A stretch of 64,000 nucleotides of DNA from Cryptomeria japonica (Eukaryota; Streptophyta; Pinopsida; Cupressales; Cupressaceae), in assembly GCF_030272615.1 (NCBI RefSeq), contig NC_081415.1, positions 191,606,270 to 191,670,269 on the forward strand, given 5' to 3'. Below, in pieces: positions 11,511 through 23,149 of the stretch. A model generated the notes under the pieces. That model made no database searches. It was not told the DNA's origin and worked only from the letters and a program-made list of their open reading frames with translations. Within the stretch, counting starts at the first letter, position 1; each line of letters opens with the position of its first letter. Position numbers and translations under genes: made by a program.

Positions 11511-11675
11511 TGAATCTAATATATTGATAAAACCTTAAAAACACTTCATGACTTGGAAAGGGATCATGAGGAAGTAGATAACTAATCCTTCGCATAGACA
11601 AGATATGTACTTGTGAGAAATCCTATAGTCAATTTGAAGAAAAACTATTCCCTTCACTAGATATGTTTATGATAT
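11511..11675 (+). repeat. Direct repeat, copy 2
   Basis: 165 bp, the partner of 10357-10532. After it the two flanks diverge at once (TACG versus GCAC). Confidence 0.75.
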
Positions 11676-11970
11676 GCACAACTTTAATGCATTTTGTGTT
11701 AAACTAAGTGAGTGAATACATATTCATGTTTGCAACTAGGCTTGCGATTTTTCTTGTAGTTCATAGCTTGTTTTTTATAGTTAAAAACAGCAATAATAAA
11801 TTATTTCAAGTCAAATAAGTATCATTTGACAAAAAATATAATGTACCAATAATAAGAGGACATTTTTTTCAATCTTTATGTTTCTTCTTCACCTTTATGT
11901 AAGTTCTTGAGTGCTCCTCTAAATCCTCCTCTACTTTATCAACTTCTACTTCAACTTTATAAAATTAAAC

Positions 11971-13580
11971 TGGTGCAGGGGCACAACCCTCAATTTCATA
12001 ATTTATTTATTGAAAACTTCATGTTTCTGATAGCAAGGTGTTGGGATGGATCAAAGAATCCTTTGTTTATGTTTTGTTTTGTAATAAGGTCCTAACTGTC
12101 CATTTTGTACGGCCTAGTGGCCCACAGTGCATTATAAACCCTATGGTCAAATATGGTCAAAGGGACTTAGGATGAGTAGAATTAGGGAGTCAAAGTTTTT
12201 TGGGTCTATTTATATCCATTTCAATGTGTTTAGATCCCTAGGTTGGTGATAAAATTAGTTTGAATGACAAAATGCAAAAATTGTCAAAAATTGACAAAAG
12301 TTGTCAATTTGTAAAGCAACTTCTCAAAATGTTGTTGTAATTGGTTTCCCAATGTTCATAACCCCATCCAATAAGCTTTAACATGTTGGTAAAATTATAA
12401 AATTCCTCAACAAACTCGTGTGGGGGTTGTTGTGGGTGGAATTTGAAAACTTGATATTTGAAATCAATAAAATACTGCATTTTTCCACAAAATTTGTTGT
12501 TATCACACTTGGTACGGCCCTGTCCGGCCTCTAAAGTGCAAAATATCTTCATGTGATTTTATATGGTTGAGTTAAATTTCTTTTGAATCCAACAAAAGGT
12601 ATGGAGGTGGATTATTGAGGGATAAAATTTGTAACATATCCAAACAGCCATGAAAGTGCCCTTTCCTAGGGTTTCAACTTCAATTTCCCATTTCTTCCAA
12701 ATTCGCCATGGGAAAATTCTAAAACTTGGTGAAATGGAGGATTTGGGAGTTTAATTTAAGATTAAAAAGGTTTCAAAAGTTGAGGAAGAATTTTGGGTAA
12801 GATTTTGGTGAATTTGGCTAGGCATCTCCATGTGACTAGCTGTGGGAATTAAACAAAATTCATGAACAATCCCCATAACTTTAGTTTTAATGTAACTGAG
12901 GAGTTATGACTTGGTAATTGGTTATTATTTGGATACCCTAAGGTTCTCCAATATTTTATTTTGTTAAATTTCTTGTTTGAGGGATAGTTCCTTTGTAAGG
13001 TGCTCAAATTAGCCTTATTAGCCTAGATGAGGGTTTATTATAAATGGTACTTTCAAGAGATTCCAGAACTTTTCCTTTGGTATAAAGTGCTGCCCCAGGT
13101 TTGTGTTCAATAAAGTAAAACAATATTGGCCTATCCTTTGGATTTTTTGGGTGGGAAGCCAAAAAGTGAGTTTTGAAGGCTAATAGGTCTAAGGAGCCTA
13201 TTTGCACTTTGTGACTTTTGGGAGTTGAACAACCAAATCAAAGGGTCTTTTGGCATCATTTGAGTTTTTAGGAACCTATAAAACCTTTCTTGATCCTTTT
13301 TTGGCCTATAAAACCATTTGGAGGGGTTGTGAGCAATTTGAGCCATTTTGAGCACTTTTGCATGTGGGGCTTGAAACCAAATATTGATAACCTTACACAC
13401 TGTTCCATTGTGGGGTTATGGGGATGAAAATAGGTGACTTGGGATGTTGAAATGTTGAATTTATTCTCATAAAGGTTTGAGGCTTGGTTTGAGTTAATCC
13501 TTGAATGGAGGCTTTTGTTGCTTGGTTGAGCAAGTGAGCAACTTGGAGCATTTCCAAGTTGTTTGAACCATACCTCTACA
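11971..13580 (+). repeat. 5' LTR of the chromovirus
   Basis: The first 333 bp match the 3' copy at 18248-18580. The LTR then runs to CTCTACA at 13580, just before the primer site at 13586, giving about 1.6 kb. The start is TGGTGCAGG (11971) or TGCAGG (11974), since the shared bases do not settle it. TATA-like CCTATAAAACC occurs near 13274 and 13303. Open frames on the minus strand here (12304-12552, 13004-13400) are not genes. Confidence 0.85.
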
Positions 13581-13585
13581 TAAAT

Positions 13586-13597
13586 TGGTATCAGAGA
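13586..13597 (+). promoter_or_regulatory. Primer-binding site, initiator-Met tRNA type
   Basis: TGGTATCAGAGA matches the usual plant sequence complementary to the 3' end of initiator-Met tRNA except for the last base shown. It lies 5 bp after the LTR end and 40 bp before the gag start. Confidence 0.88.
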
Positions 13598-13636
13598 AAG
13601 TGTGATCCTTAGGAAAAGGATTGTTTCAATTTAGCC

Positions 13637-14760
13637 ATGTTGGGGGAAGAAGATGAGGGTGATTTTTCCTCAAGGATGACTAATGCACAAATAGTGAAGT
13701 TTTTGAAGGATCAAAACTTGGTTTACAAGATTGATTCCTTGCAGAAGGAGGTTGATAGACTTAATGGGGAACTTCATATGAAAGGTGGTGGAAACTCTGA
13801 TGTTGTTAAAGAGGGGAGTGATGAGGAACCCTTTGAGTAGGGTGATGAAGAAGAAGTGTCTGCTGATCAGAGGCTACTTGTGAAGATCTTGAAGGCCATG
13901 GAGAGAAGGTTGGACCTACCTTCCTATGATGGAAATTTGAATCCAGATGTTGTTGTGGTTTGGATTGATGCCCTTAGAAGCTTCTTTGAATGTGAAGACA
14001 TACCAGAAAGTAAAAGAGTTAAGATTACTAAGTCCAAGTTGAAGGGATCAACCGTTACATGGTGGAATTTCACTCAAGATGATAGGGTGAAGGATAAGAA
14101 GAATCTAGTGACCACTTGGAAGAAGATGGTTGCATTGATCAGGGATGCATATATTCCTGATGATTATGAAGTCCAACTTCATAAGAGGAGAATGATTTTG
14201 ATACAAAAGGAGATGAGTGTCTCAGATTATACTCAAGAGTTCCATAAATTGGTGATGAAGTCCAATGTAGTGGAGCCTGAATTTGTGAAGCTTGCAAGAT
14301 AATTGCAAGGGTTGAGAGTTACCATTCAAGATGAACTCAGTCTAAGTAGCTCTCCCACCATATAAAAAAAAATTCAACTTTCTTTGAAGGTTGAAGAAAA
14401 ACTCAAGAGGAAGAGTGATCAAGGTGGAAGAGGGAGAGGGCAAAAAGACTTTGGAAATAGGGGCAGAAGTATGCTTCAAGGAAGAGGACAAGGTTCCAAA
14501 GACCTTGGTGAATCAATTCAAGGGAATGAACAGGGGAAGGCAGCTCTAGAGGATCTTTCAGAGGAAAGAGAGGAAGCTTTAGAGGAAGGGGTGGTGGAAG
14601 AGGCCTAGAAGGTATAAAATGCTATAGGTGTCATCAAATGGGGCTTGTTGCATCCAAATGTCCACAAAAGGAAAAAAAACAAGGTGAAAGGAGAGAAAAT
14701 TTGGTGAGAGATGAGGACACACATAGTGTTCACTCTCATGGATCCTTTGTGCAACCTAAA
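13637..14760 (+). pseudogene. gag: Chromovirus gag with RG-rich tail and damaged zinc knuckle
   Basis: The start ATG at 13637 follows the primer site by 40 bp. An acidic, coiled N-terminal part (13637-13837) ends in a TAG. In the same frame the gag core (from 13856) has LPSYDGNLNPD, TVTWWNF and a YIPDDYEVQL segment typical of plant chromovirus gag. Stops fall at 14300 and about 14361. Near 14510-14550 the frame changes from 2 to 1, giving an Arg/Gly tail (RGSFRGRGGGRG) and then the knuckle at 14620-14661, CYRCHQMGLVASKC. A CCHC knuckle needs His where Leu stands (CTT, one base from CAT), so the RNA-binding motif is broken. A TAG near 14761 separates it from protease. Confidence 0.85.
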
Positions 14761-14772
14761 TAGGGAGAGATC

Positions 14773-15237
14773 ATGATGATGAGAAGGACATTGATCAAGG
14801 CACCTAGTCCACCAAAGCCACCCCAAAGGAAGACACTCTTTAGGACTACTTGTAGAAATGGTGACAAAGTATGTAGTGTTGTGATTGATTCAGGTTCTAC
14901 TAATAATTTGTTGTCCATTGAGGCATTAGAGAAACTGAATTCTAAGAGGATTAAACATCTAACACCCTACAAGGTATCATGGCTCACAAAGGGGCAGCAA
15001 ATCATCATTGAAGAACAAGCATGGGTGGAATTTTATATTGGCAAGTATAAGGACAAGGTACTTTGTGACATAGTACCCATGGATGCATGCCATTTTATGT
15101 TGGGAAGGCCATGGCAATATGACATGAAGTCATGTCATGATGGAGAGAAGAACACATACACCATTTGGTACAAAGGTGAGAAGGTAACATTACTACCCCT
15201 ACCTGATAATGGTGAAGAAGCAAGTTTTTATTTGTAG
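14773..15237 (+). pseudogene. Retroviral-type aspartic protease domain
   Basis: This would cut the Gag-Pol polyprotein. The frame-1 translation has the catalytic motif VVIDSGSTNN near residues 37-46 (Asp-Ser-Gly, the plant Ty3 form), a CDIVPMDACHFMLGRPWQYD segment, and a C-terminal WYKGEKV stretch, all usual for chromovirus protease. It shares the frame of the preceding zinc knuckle. A stop at 15235 comes just after a frame change (about 15222) to the polymerase frame, so in the ancestor the two were joined. It is too damaged around it to act. Confidence 0.85.
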
Positions 15238-16400
15238 GAGAGAAAGATTTTTTAGAATGTTTTAAGGAGGAGAATAGTCCTTATTATGCTTTGGTTGTAT
15301 TACCAAAACAAGAAGAAAGAAAGGTGCACAAGAGAAAGGAAGAACCTAGGAGGATAGGACCAAAAGAGATGGCAGATTTGCTTGAGACCTATAAGGACAT
15401 TGTAACCAAAGAGTTGTCTGATACCCTACCTCCAATCAGAGAGATTAGCCATAATATTGATCTAATCCCAGGGGCTACACTCCCAAATAAGGCTACCTAT
15501 AAGTTAACACCCCAACAAAATGAGGAAATGGCAAGACAAATCCAGGAACTCTTAGATAAGGGTTTGATTTCTAAAAGTTTGAGTCCATGTTCTATTCCAC
15601 CCATGCTAGCACCTAAGAAAGAAGGTACATGGATGTTATGTACGGACTCAAGGGCCATTAATAGGATCACTATCAAGTATAGGTTCCCTATGCCTAGGAT
15701 TGAGGACTTGTTGGATCATCTAGGGGGTGCAAGGTGGTATTCAAAGGTGGATTTGAAGAGTGGGTACAATCAAATTATAATAAGGGCTAGAGATGAATGG
15801 AAGACAGCCTTTAAGACTATTGAAGGCCTTTATGAGTGGAGAGTGATGCCATTTGGCTTGTCCAATGCACCTAGTACATTCATGAGACCCATGAATGAAG
15901 TTCTAAAACCTTTCCTTGGTAAATTTGTTATTGTTTACTTGGATTATATTCTTGTTTTCAGTAAGAATAGAGATGAACATATGCAACATTTGAATTTGGT
16001 CCTTAAGAGATTGCAGGAAGAAAAGATCCTAATCAATGTGGACAAGTGTCTTTTTATGCAGGAAGAATTGGTGTATCTTGGTTCCATAGTTTCAAGTGGA
16101 AGCATCAAGATAGATTCTGAGAAGGTGGAGAGCATCTTGAATTGGCCTTCTCCAAGGATAATGACTGAAGCTAGAAGATTCTATGGCTTGGCTTCTTTTT
16201 ATAGGAAGTTTATAAGAGGTTTTAGCCAAGTTTGTGCACCTATCCTAGAAACAATCAAAGGGGGGTAGAAGTGCAAGTTTGTGTGGACCAAGGAAGCTGA
16301 GGAGGCTTTTTAAAGTCTCAAACAAAAGGTAGCAAAGCAACATGTACTTTCTTTTCCATATTTCCAAAAGGTTTTTACAATTGAGTGTGATGCATCTAAT
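15225..16400 (+). pseudogene. pol: Reverse transcriptase domain with altered catalytic box
   Basis: One frame (frame 3) carries the RT: a leader ending LTPQQNEEM, then WRMC-like MLCTDSRAINRIT, YSKVDLKSGYNQI (first catalytic Asp), FGLSNAPSTF, and the active-site box at 15936-15947. The box reads YLDY instead of Y-L/V-D-D: GAT is intact at 15942 but the second Asp is TAT at 15945. That Asp binds catalytic metal in this family, so the enzyme would be dead even without stops. After the thumb region (FYRKFIRGFSQVCAPI) come a TAG at 16266 and a TAA at 16311 in the same frame. Confidence 0.93.
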
Positions 16401-16790
16401 GTTGCAATAGGGGCTGTTTTGAGCCAAGAGGGTAGGCCCATTGCATTTTTTAGTGAGAAAATCAATGAGGCAAAGAGGAAGTATTCCTCATATGATTTGG
16501 AAATGTATGCCTTAGTTCAAGCCTTGAAAAATTGGAGGCATTATCTCCTTCCAAAAGAATTTGGTGTTTTTACTGACAATCAGGCACTTAGCTTCTTGAA
16601 TAGCCAAGAGAAGTTGAGTCACAAGCATATGAAATGGGTAGAATCTATCCAAGCATATACCTTTACAATAAAACACAAAAAGGGAGTTGCAAACAAGGTG
16701 GCAAATGCCTTTAGTAGAAGATCCTTGACAATGCAAGAGGTGAAGTTGCAAAGTGTGGGGATTGACTCCTTGAAAGGTATGTATGAAGGT
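16401..16790 (+). pseudogene. pol: RNase H domain of the chromovirus
   Basis: It is in the same frame as RT and removes the RNA strand during reverse transcription. Visible motifs: ECDASNVAIGAVLSQ (catalytic Asp, starting just before 16401), SSYDLEMYALVQAL (catalytic Glu), FTDNQALSFL (catalytic Asp), and the C-terminal VANAFSRR where relatives have ADALSRR, so the last catalytic Asp is Asn. No stop lies inside this domain. Confidence 0.88.
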
Positions 16791-18116
16791 GATGAAGACT
16801 TTCATGAAATTTATAAAGTTTGTTCTGATTTTTCTGAAGCATACCATATTGAATATGTTGATTACTTGATCGAAGATGGTTTATTATTCAAAGGACATCA
16901 GCTATGCATTCCTAGGTGTTCAATGAGGGAGAATATTGTGAAAGAAAAGCATTGTGGAATCATGAGTGGACATTTTGGGTTGGATAAAACCCTTGAGCAG
17001 GTAAGAAGACACTACTATTGGCCTAAGATGCAAAGTGATGTGAGAAGATTTGTTGAAACATGCACTATTTGTCAAAAGCCCAAAGGTACTTCCACCAATG
17101 CAGGTTTGTATCAACCATTACCCATACCTACAAGGCCTTGGGAAAGTTGTAGTATGGATTTTGTAATGGGATTGCCTAGGACTCAAAAAGGCTTTGATAG
17201 CATCTTTGTTGTTGTAGATAGGTTCAGTAAGATGGCACATTTATTTCCATGTAAGAGTACAAGTGATGCAACCTATGTAGCAAATTTGTTTTTCAAAGAG
17301 ATTGTAAGGATACATGGACATCCTCTAACAATTGTGTCTGATAGGGATGTGAAATTCATTGGCTATTTTTGGAGAATCTTATGGAAGAGGTTGGGAACAA
17401 ACTTGAACTTTAGTTCAGCCTACCATCCACAAATAGATGGGCAAACTGAAGTTGTGAATAGGTCCTTGGGAAACCTATTGAGATGCTTGACAAAATAATA
17501 TGGAGAGAAGTGGGATGTTGTACTTCCACAAGCTGAATTTGCATTCAATGATTATGTGAATAGGAGTATAGGAAGGAGTCTATTTCAAATTGTGTATGGG
17601 CAGAATCCAAGAGGCATCTTGGAGTTGAGAGACCTTCCACATGATGGGCAAACAAGTGCTCATGGTGAACAATTTGTTGATAGCATGAAGGAGGTACATG
17701 ATCAAGTAAGGCTAGCCCTCTAAAAGAGTTCACAAAAGTACAAGGAACTTATTGATAAGAAGAGGATGGATGTACAATTTCAGATTGGTGATATGGTGTG
17801 GGTGTACCTGAGAAAAGAAAGATTGCCAAAGGGGAAGCATACAAAGTTACTCATGAAGAAAGTGGGTCCTTGCAAGGTTTTGAAGAAACATGGGTTGAAT
17901 GCCTATGAGATATCCCTTCCCTCTAACCTTGGCATTTCTCCTATCTTTAATGTATATGATCTAACACCCTATAAAGGGCATGTTGTTGTAGGTACAGACT
18001 TTCATGTTGAGGAGATTCAAGAGGACATTGTTGATATACCTCATGCACCAAAGAGGCCTAAAAAGATCATTGATGAAAAGGTCATTAAGAAGACCAGAAA
18101 TAAAGAATACAAACAA
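16791..18116 (+). pseudogene. pol: Integrase of the chromovirus
   Basis: Integrase joins element DNA to the host chromosome. The zinc-binding HHCC region is near 16950-17080 (HCGIMSGHFG, CTICQK). The catalytic core has the three acidic sites: SMDFVMGLP, VSDRDVKF and QIDGQTEVVNR, so D, D and E are all kept. TAA codons at 17496 and 17721 break the core-to-C-terminal part. The C-terminal region keeps FQIGDMVWVYLRKERLPKG and the GPCKVLKK (GPY/F-type) module near 17770-17900, followed by a basic linker. Confidence 0.92.
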
Positions 18117-18230
18117 TAACTTGTAAAATGGGTAGGACAACCTGTTGAAGAGGCAGTATGGATGGATGAGGCAGAAATTCTGTAGCATGGCACTTCATTG
18201 GACCAACTTATCTCATGTGGAAATGAGATC
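18050..18230 (+). pseudogene. Chromodomain-like tail of chromovirus integrase
   Basis: After the integrase C-terminus the frame reads NKEYKQ, a TAA at 18117, then LVKWVGQPVEEAVWMDEAEIL, a TAG at 18183, and HGTSLDQL. This fits the chromodomain pattern EYLVKWKGxPxxEATWE, which in chromoviruses is thought to steer integration to marked chromatin. The first aromatic residue of the motif is lost to the stop. The match is short, so it is a strong hint only. Confidence 0.7.
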
Positions 18231-18247
18231 AGCCCACCCCAGGAGTA

Positions 18248-18580
18248 TGGTGCAGGGGCACAAGCCTCAATTTCATAATTTATTGATTGAAAAGTTCATG
18301 TTTCTGATAGCAAGGTGTTGGGATGGATCAAATAATCCTTTGTTTATTTTTTTACTTTGTAATAAGGTACTAATTGTCCATTTTGTAAGGCCTAGTGGCC
18401 TAGGGTGCATTATAAACCCTATGGTCAACTATGGTCAAAGGAACTTAGGATGAGTAGAATTAGGGAGTCAAGGTTTTTTTGGTCTATTTATATCCATTTC
18501 AATGTGTTTAGACCCCTAGGTTGATGATAAAATTAGTTTGAATGACAAAATGCAAAAATTGTCAAAAATTGACAAAAGTT
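18248..18580 (+). repeat. Truncated 3' LTR of the chromovirus
   Basis: It matches the first 333 bp of the 5' LTR (about 20 mismatches) and then stops abruptly at GACAAAAGTT, after which the sequences differ. About 1.27 kb of LTR is missing. A purine-rich AGGAGTATGG lies at its start, in the position of a polypurine tract. Confidence 0.85.
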
Positions 18581-20849
18581 AATGAAAACAAGTGATACTA
18601 TGGATTATATCACTAATGTTATGAGCTCTATTTTTTTTTATCATAATTTTAATTTATATGTTAATTATATGAATCCTTATTTATAAATTCCCTCAAGTTT
18701 TAAAATAGTAGATGTAAACAATAGTTGATTAGGACTAGGAACTCAGGTATAGGTGATGATTTGAAGTTGTCTATGGTCTCAATAGTACATGGTAATTTAA
18801 TGATAATGTTGACTATGATCTTAAATTGAAATTTTAACTATAAATTTTAGGTGATGAAGAGAATCATGCATAAACTAATTTTTATAAAATGATCTATAAT
18901 AATTTTGGTGGTTAAATTTAACTACTAATGGGCTAATTACGGCAATTTGGCACCCCATATGGTCCATACTATTTTTCAAAAATAGCCCACTAATGTGAAA
19001 TATTCAATAATTTGTGAAGACTTTTCACTAAAATAATATATGATCATTTGTGTCTATCCTATAGATGAGGTTTTCTTTTTTATGGAGGTATTTTTTTTAT
19101 TATTTATATGTTTTTACCTCCTTCATAGAGTTAGTTATAATTTTGTCTTGTCTCTTAGATGCAATCACTTAACTATTTCTATGAGATACATCTTGATTCT
19201 ACCTTTTTTGTTCAACAATAATGGTTCTCTTAAATACCATTTTTGTTTACCTTTTAAAACATTTTATTCATTGTATGGTAATGATGTAAGGGATTCTTCT
19301 TATGTGATTACACGACACCTTTATTTACCCATGATGTTGTTGATCCTTGTTATGATAATCTTCCTTCTTGTCATGATAGCTCTATTTTATATATTTAGAT
19401 CCATTTCCCCTAGATGGTACATATTTTGAGGAGTCTATGGATTTTTCTTCATGTGATGTTGTTTACCTAGTGAAACTATTTTTTCTACATCTCATGATGG
19501 TTCTCCCTTTGCACCTATTGAATCTCCTATATTTTTTCCCTTAGCTATCAATGAATTTATTAGTGTGGGACTATGTACATATGATTATTGTCCCAATGAC
19601 ATGAGCTAAATACAATGCTTTTATTTATTCTACCACATATAATATTTCTTTACATGTTTACTTTTTTCTTCCAATGATATGATTGGATTATTCTTTGATT
19701 AACTATAAATTAATTAATGTTAATAATATTCTATTAAGTAATAATAGTATCTCATGTCTTAAATGCATACACCACTTGTGTTTCTACTCTATCTACATCT
19801 AATGCTTCACCCTTAACTTTTATGGATACATCCAGGGTTTTTACTTTTTGTGATGATAAGTAACATGTCTTCCTCTTATCTAAATACTAAGAAGATTTGT
19901 GCTACTCATTTACTTAATACGTTATTTTACTTGATGTTACAAATGATGAATAATCACATCCATTAATGAATAGTAATACTCATCATGTTTAAAATATTTC
20001 TTGACCCCATGTTGGTTTGGATCCTAGGCTTTATAGTACTCATATTATTGGAGATCTTTACTTGTAACATAAGTGAAATTGTCATGGTGATGTAAACATA
20101 TATTTTAAAAGGTTTTGTCACACTTTTTTTTTCACATGACATGTTTCTAAGAAACACATTAAATAGAGAAACTTTAGTTGATGAAGCTTTATTATGGTTT
20201 GGTTTGTGTCATTCTTCTTACACTCCATTTATCATTATTGCATATTTTTTCATAGATTCTTGTATTCCTGATGTGTTTGTAGTTGCATACTAATATTTTA
20301 ACATCAAGACCTAATCATGTGGTTCAATAACTATATCCCATTATTGAATGTGATAAACAACAATAGAACAAGGTTACAATTTTTTTCTTAAAATTTCTTA
20401 GCATAAGCACATTACTCCATCATATATAGGGTATCATAGGAAATTCAAGTTATATAATTGCAATATCCGACACATGTGATATTGAAGTAGTTTTTGCCTC
20501 ATTTGAATACCCTTGATGCATCAATACTAATGCGAAAATGTGATGTTGCTTGAAATAACTTTTGTGACTACCATCAATTTCAATGACATATCATAAATAA
20601 ATGTGTGACACTCAAGCATAAAATGTAAGATCTTATGAACAAAAAGATGGAACATGTTTAGGATATTAAGGGTAATGCATACATATTTCCTACCTCATCA
20701 TGATAGAGAGTATTCTTTTAATGTTGGTGGCAAGACATCTACATCTATCACATCATGCCACACACGCCATGAAGAGTAAGACAAGATCTACATCCAAGTG
20801 CATGTCAAGTCATAATTGGTGGTATGTCATATGGAAAAGATCCTTTCTT
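18581..20849. other. AT-rich sequence without recognised gene
   Basis: It contains T-rich frames such as 19040-19429 that give hydrophobic translations with no domain. Several Asp/His-rich phrases (about 19330-19600) resemble in style the ends of segments B and C, so part may be a highly decayed relative, but I cannot align it by eye. Confidence 0.35.
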
Positions 20850-20908
20850 AGAAAATTTTCAAGGGTGTTTGTCAAGTTTACCAATTTGTTCTTGTTGGCC
20901 CAGACCTT

Positions 20909-21088
20909 AAGGTGAAACCCTATTTAGAGGTAAGGGGGTTTTTAGTCAATACATTATTTTTATAGTTAAGGTGAATCCCTATTCGGAGGTAAAGGGGGTT
21001 TGTAGTCAATACATAAATTTCTATAGTTAAGGTGAATCCATATTTGAAGGTAAAGGAGGTTTGTAGTAAATATATTAATTTCTAAAGT
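20909..21088 (+). repeat. Tandem triplication of a 59-61 bp unit
   Basis: Units start with AAGGTGAA at 20909, 20968 and 21029, each followed by a GAGGTAA or GAAGGTAA stretch and TTTxTAGTxAATA. Segments B (from about 29319) and C (from about 46398) have a single unit at the same place. Confidence 0.85.
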
Positions 21089-21789
21089 TAAGATTCATTT
21101 TCATGCACCATGTTCAAATCATAAGCACAATTATTGAATCCATAGGTGTAGAATCAAGCCAAAGTCACACAATTTCAATTTTCACGTATCTTAGTTGTCT
21201 TCCTCCAATTTTTTTATCATCTCTTCATAAAAAACAAGGTATACAATTATTATTATTATATTTATGTTTGTTTTCAAAATTCACTTAGATATGTTGATTT
21301 ACTGAACTTTTTTTTATTTATGTTCACGATGATTTATGAGGATTGTAGTTTATTTATGTCAATCTAATTGATCCAATTTTCATGAGTAGTGATTGACAAC
21401 AACCCATCTCTCATAAGCATGAATGATTCACTTAACACTCATTACATCTTGATTACAATCGCATAGATGAAGTATGGAAACTCTCCAAAAAATATTCAGA
21501 AATATGAAACAGTTTAACTTCATCTGAATTCTATTATAACTCAAATACAAATACGCTAACCATAACACTTCAATCAAAACCAAATACAACTTGCTACCTC
21601 ATATACAGAACATTTCACCATCTTAAGATTAACACATTCGATTTTCACAGTCCATAATAATTTCTAGATTGAACTGTGTCTGATTTTTTAGTATCCTCTT
21701 TCTCCTATCTTAATAATAGATGAGACAATTTAATCCAGAAACTACCCTGCTTATCGATCTTAACATTTGATGGGCAATATATATATTTG

Positions 21790-22210
21790 ATCGTCATAGG
21801 ATCTTTCATTTTCTGAAATTATCCATCGGCAATTGCTCCGGGATCGCCGTCCGCCTGCCTAACAGCAGGGCGTGCACAACACTTGTTCTTTAAGCTGTAA
21901 CAAAAAGCCAAATTTCCCCTCTACTAGAAGGAAGAAGCAACGGCTGATTGACAGAACAGTAAGCGTCAGTAGATGGGCAAGGTAGACAAGACTGACAGTT
22001 GTTGTTGCGCCGGTGGTTTATAAAATATTCTGCTCTGGTTCTTCATTTTCTTAATCCAGTTATGTCTGCTGCTAGAGACTCAACCTGTCCCTGCCTCAAG
22101 CTCAATTAATTCCCAGCAGGGCAGAAGTTTGATGACCATATGGCCCTGTTTTAGGGTTTCAATCGCAACTTTTTCTTTTCAGGTGATGAAACATTACATA
22201 TGAGAAAGAC
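21790..22210 (+). promoter_or_regulatory. Promoter-like cassette, copy 1 (segment A)
   Basis: A block of higher GC than its flanks: GATCGTCAT, CAATTGCTCCGGGATC, a GACAAGACTGACAG stretch, a TATA box in GGTTTATAAAATATTC (about 22015-22030), ATGTCTGCTGCT at 22062 and TTTTAGGGTTTCAATCG (a telo-box-like motif) near 22150. The ATG is only about 42 bp from the TATA, so it may fall near the transcription start. The frame after it closes within 20 codons. Confidence 0.55.
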
Positions 22211-22614
22211 TGTAAAAATTATATAAGTAATTTATCATAGCCTTCTCCTTCTCCGACATTGACTAGGCATATTTAACATTGGGTAGGACAAATTTTATTT
22301 TGTCTTAATCTTTTACCTTTAGAATCTCATTTTTTTAAGTTGTAATGTGTTTACATTCATTATTTACATCAAAATCAGTATTTTATCATATTTCAAAGTT
22401 TATTTCTTCTACGTCAACATTAAGATATACAACTATTATTGTTTTTAAGAATAAGACATGCAAACTTATTATAGGATCATTCATTATGATAATATTTCAT
22501 CACAAATACACACTGTAAAATTTGTACACAGATGAGACCCACTTAACTTACTATTCCATTTAGGAAACCTTCGAACAATCCTAGGATTTTATGTGGATAT
22601 CTATGTATATATAT

Positions 22615-23045
22615 ATGTATGATCGTCATGGGATCTCTCGCTTTCTGAGGTTATCCATCAGCAATTGCTCCGGGATCACCGTTCATCTGCTCAAAGGCAG
22701 GGAGTGCACAGCCCATGTCGTTAAAGCATAGCAAAAAGCCATTTTTTTCCTCTACAGAAAGGAAGGAACAATGGGTGACCGGCAGAACAGTAAGCGTTAG
22801 TTGGTGGGCAAGGTAGACAAGACTGACAGTTTTCGGCGCGCCGGTGGTTTATAAAATATTCTGGTCCACTGTAGCTAGCTCTGGTTCTTAATTTCTTAAT
22901 CCGCTTATGTCTGCTGCTGGACAATCAAACTGTCCTTGCCTCACGCTCCAATTTAACTCCCAGTAGGGCTGAAGTTTGATGACCATATCACCCTATTTTA
23001 GGGTTTCAATCGTAACCTTTATCTTCTTTTTTCAGGGTGATGAAA
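22615..23045 (+). promoter_or_regulatory. Promoter-like cassette, copy 2 (segment A)
   Basis: Tandem partner of copy 1, about 828 bp downstream (TATA at 22850-22857, ATG at 22907). It has the same landmarks plus CGGCGCGCCGG before the TATA and an extra GTAGCTAGCT before the ATG. Its upstream flank, not that of copy 1, matches segments B and C, so copy 1 is the added one. Confidence 0.55.
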
Positions 23046-23149
23046 GGTGCCTTTTGTCTTTAGAATCTCATTTTTAGGTGTAAATGTGTTTACATTCCTT
23101 ATCTACATCAAAATCAATATTTTATTTATTTCATGCTATTTTAGAGGGT

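Larger units (their letters stand above)
11971..18580 (+). mobile_element. Degenerate Ty3 chromovirus with truncated 3' LTR
   Basis: Order is 5' LTR, primer site, gag with zinc knuckle, protease, RT, RNase H, integrase, chromodomain-like tail, 3' LTR. Protease-RT-RNase H-integrase order places it in Ty3 (Gypsy); the tail motif points to the chromovirus branch, probably Tekay/Reina-like. The ORFs have many stops and two clear frame changes, so it is inactive. The LTR copies differ at about 20 of 333 aligned bases by eye, so it is an old insertion. Because the 3' LTR is cut, no target duplication can be checked. Confidence 0.92.

Noticed and set aside
10357-11675. Complete TRIM element
   Set aside because: The ends lack CA, and no primer site, polypurine tract or target duplication is seen.
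19040-19429. 129-codon frame with hydrophobic runs
   Set aside because: T-rich sequence, no motif, and no start context or neighbour supports a gene.
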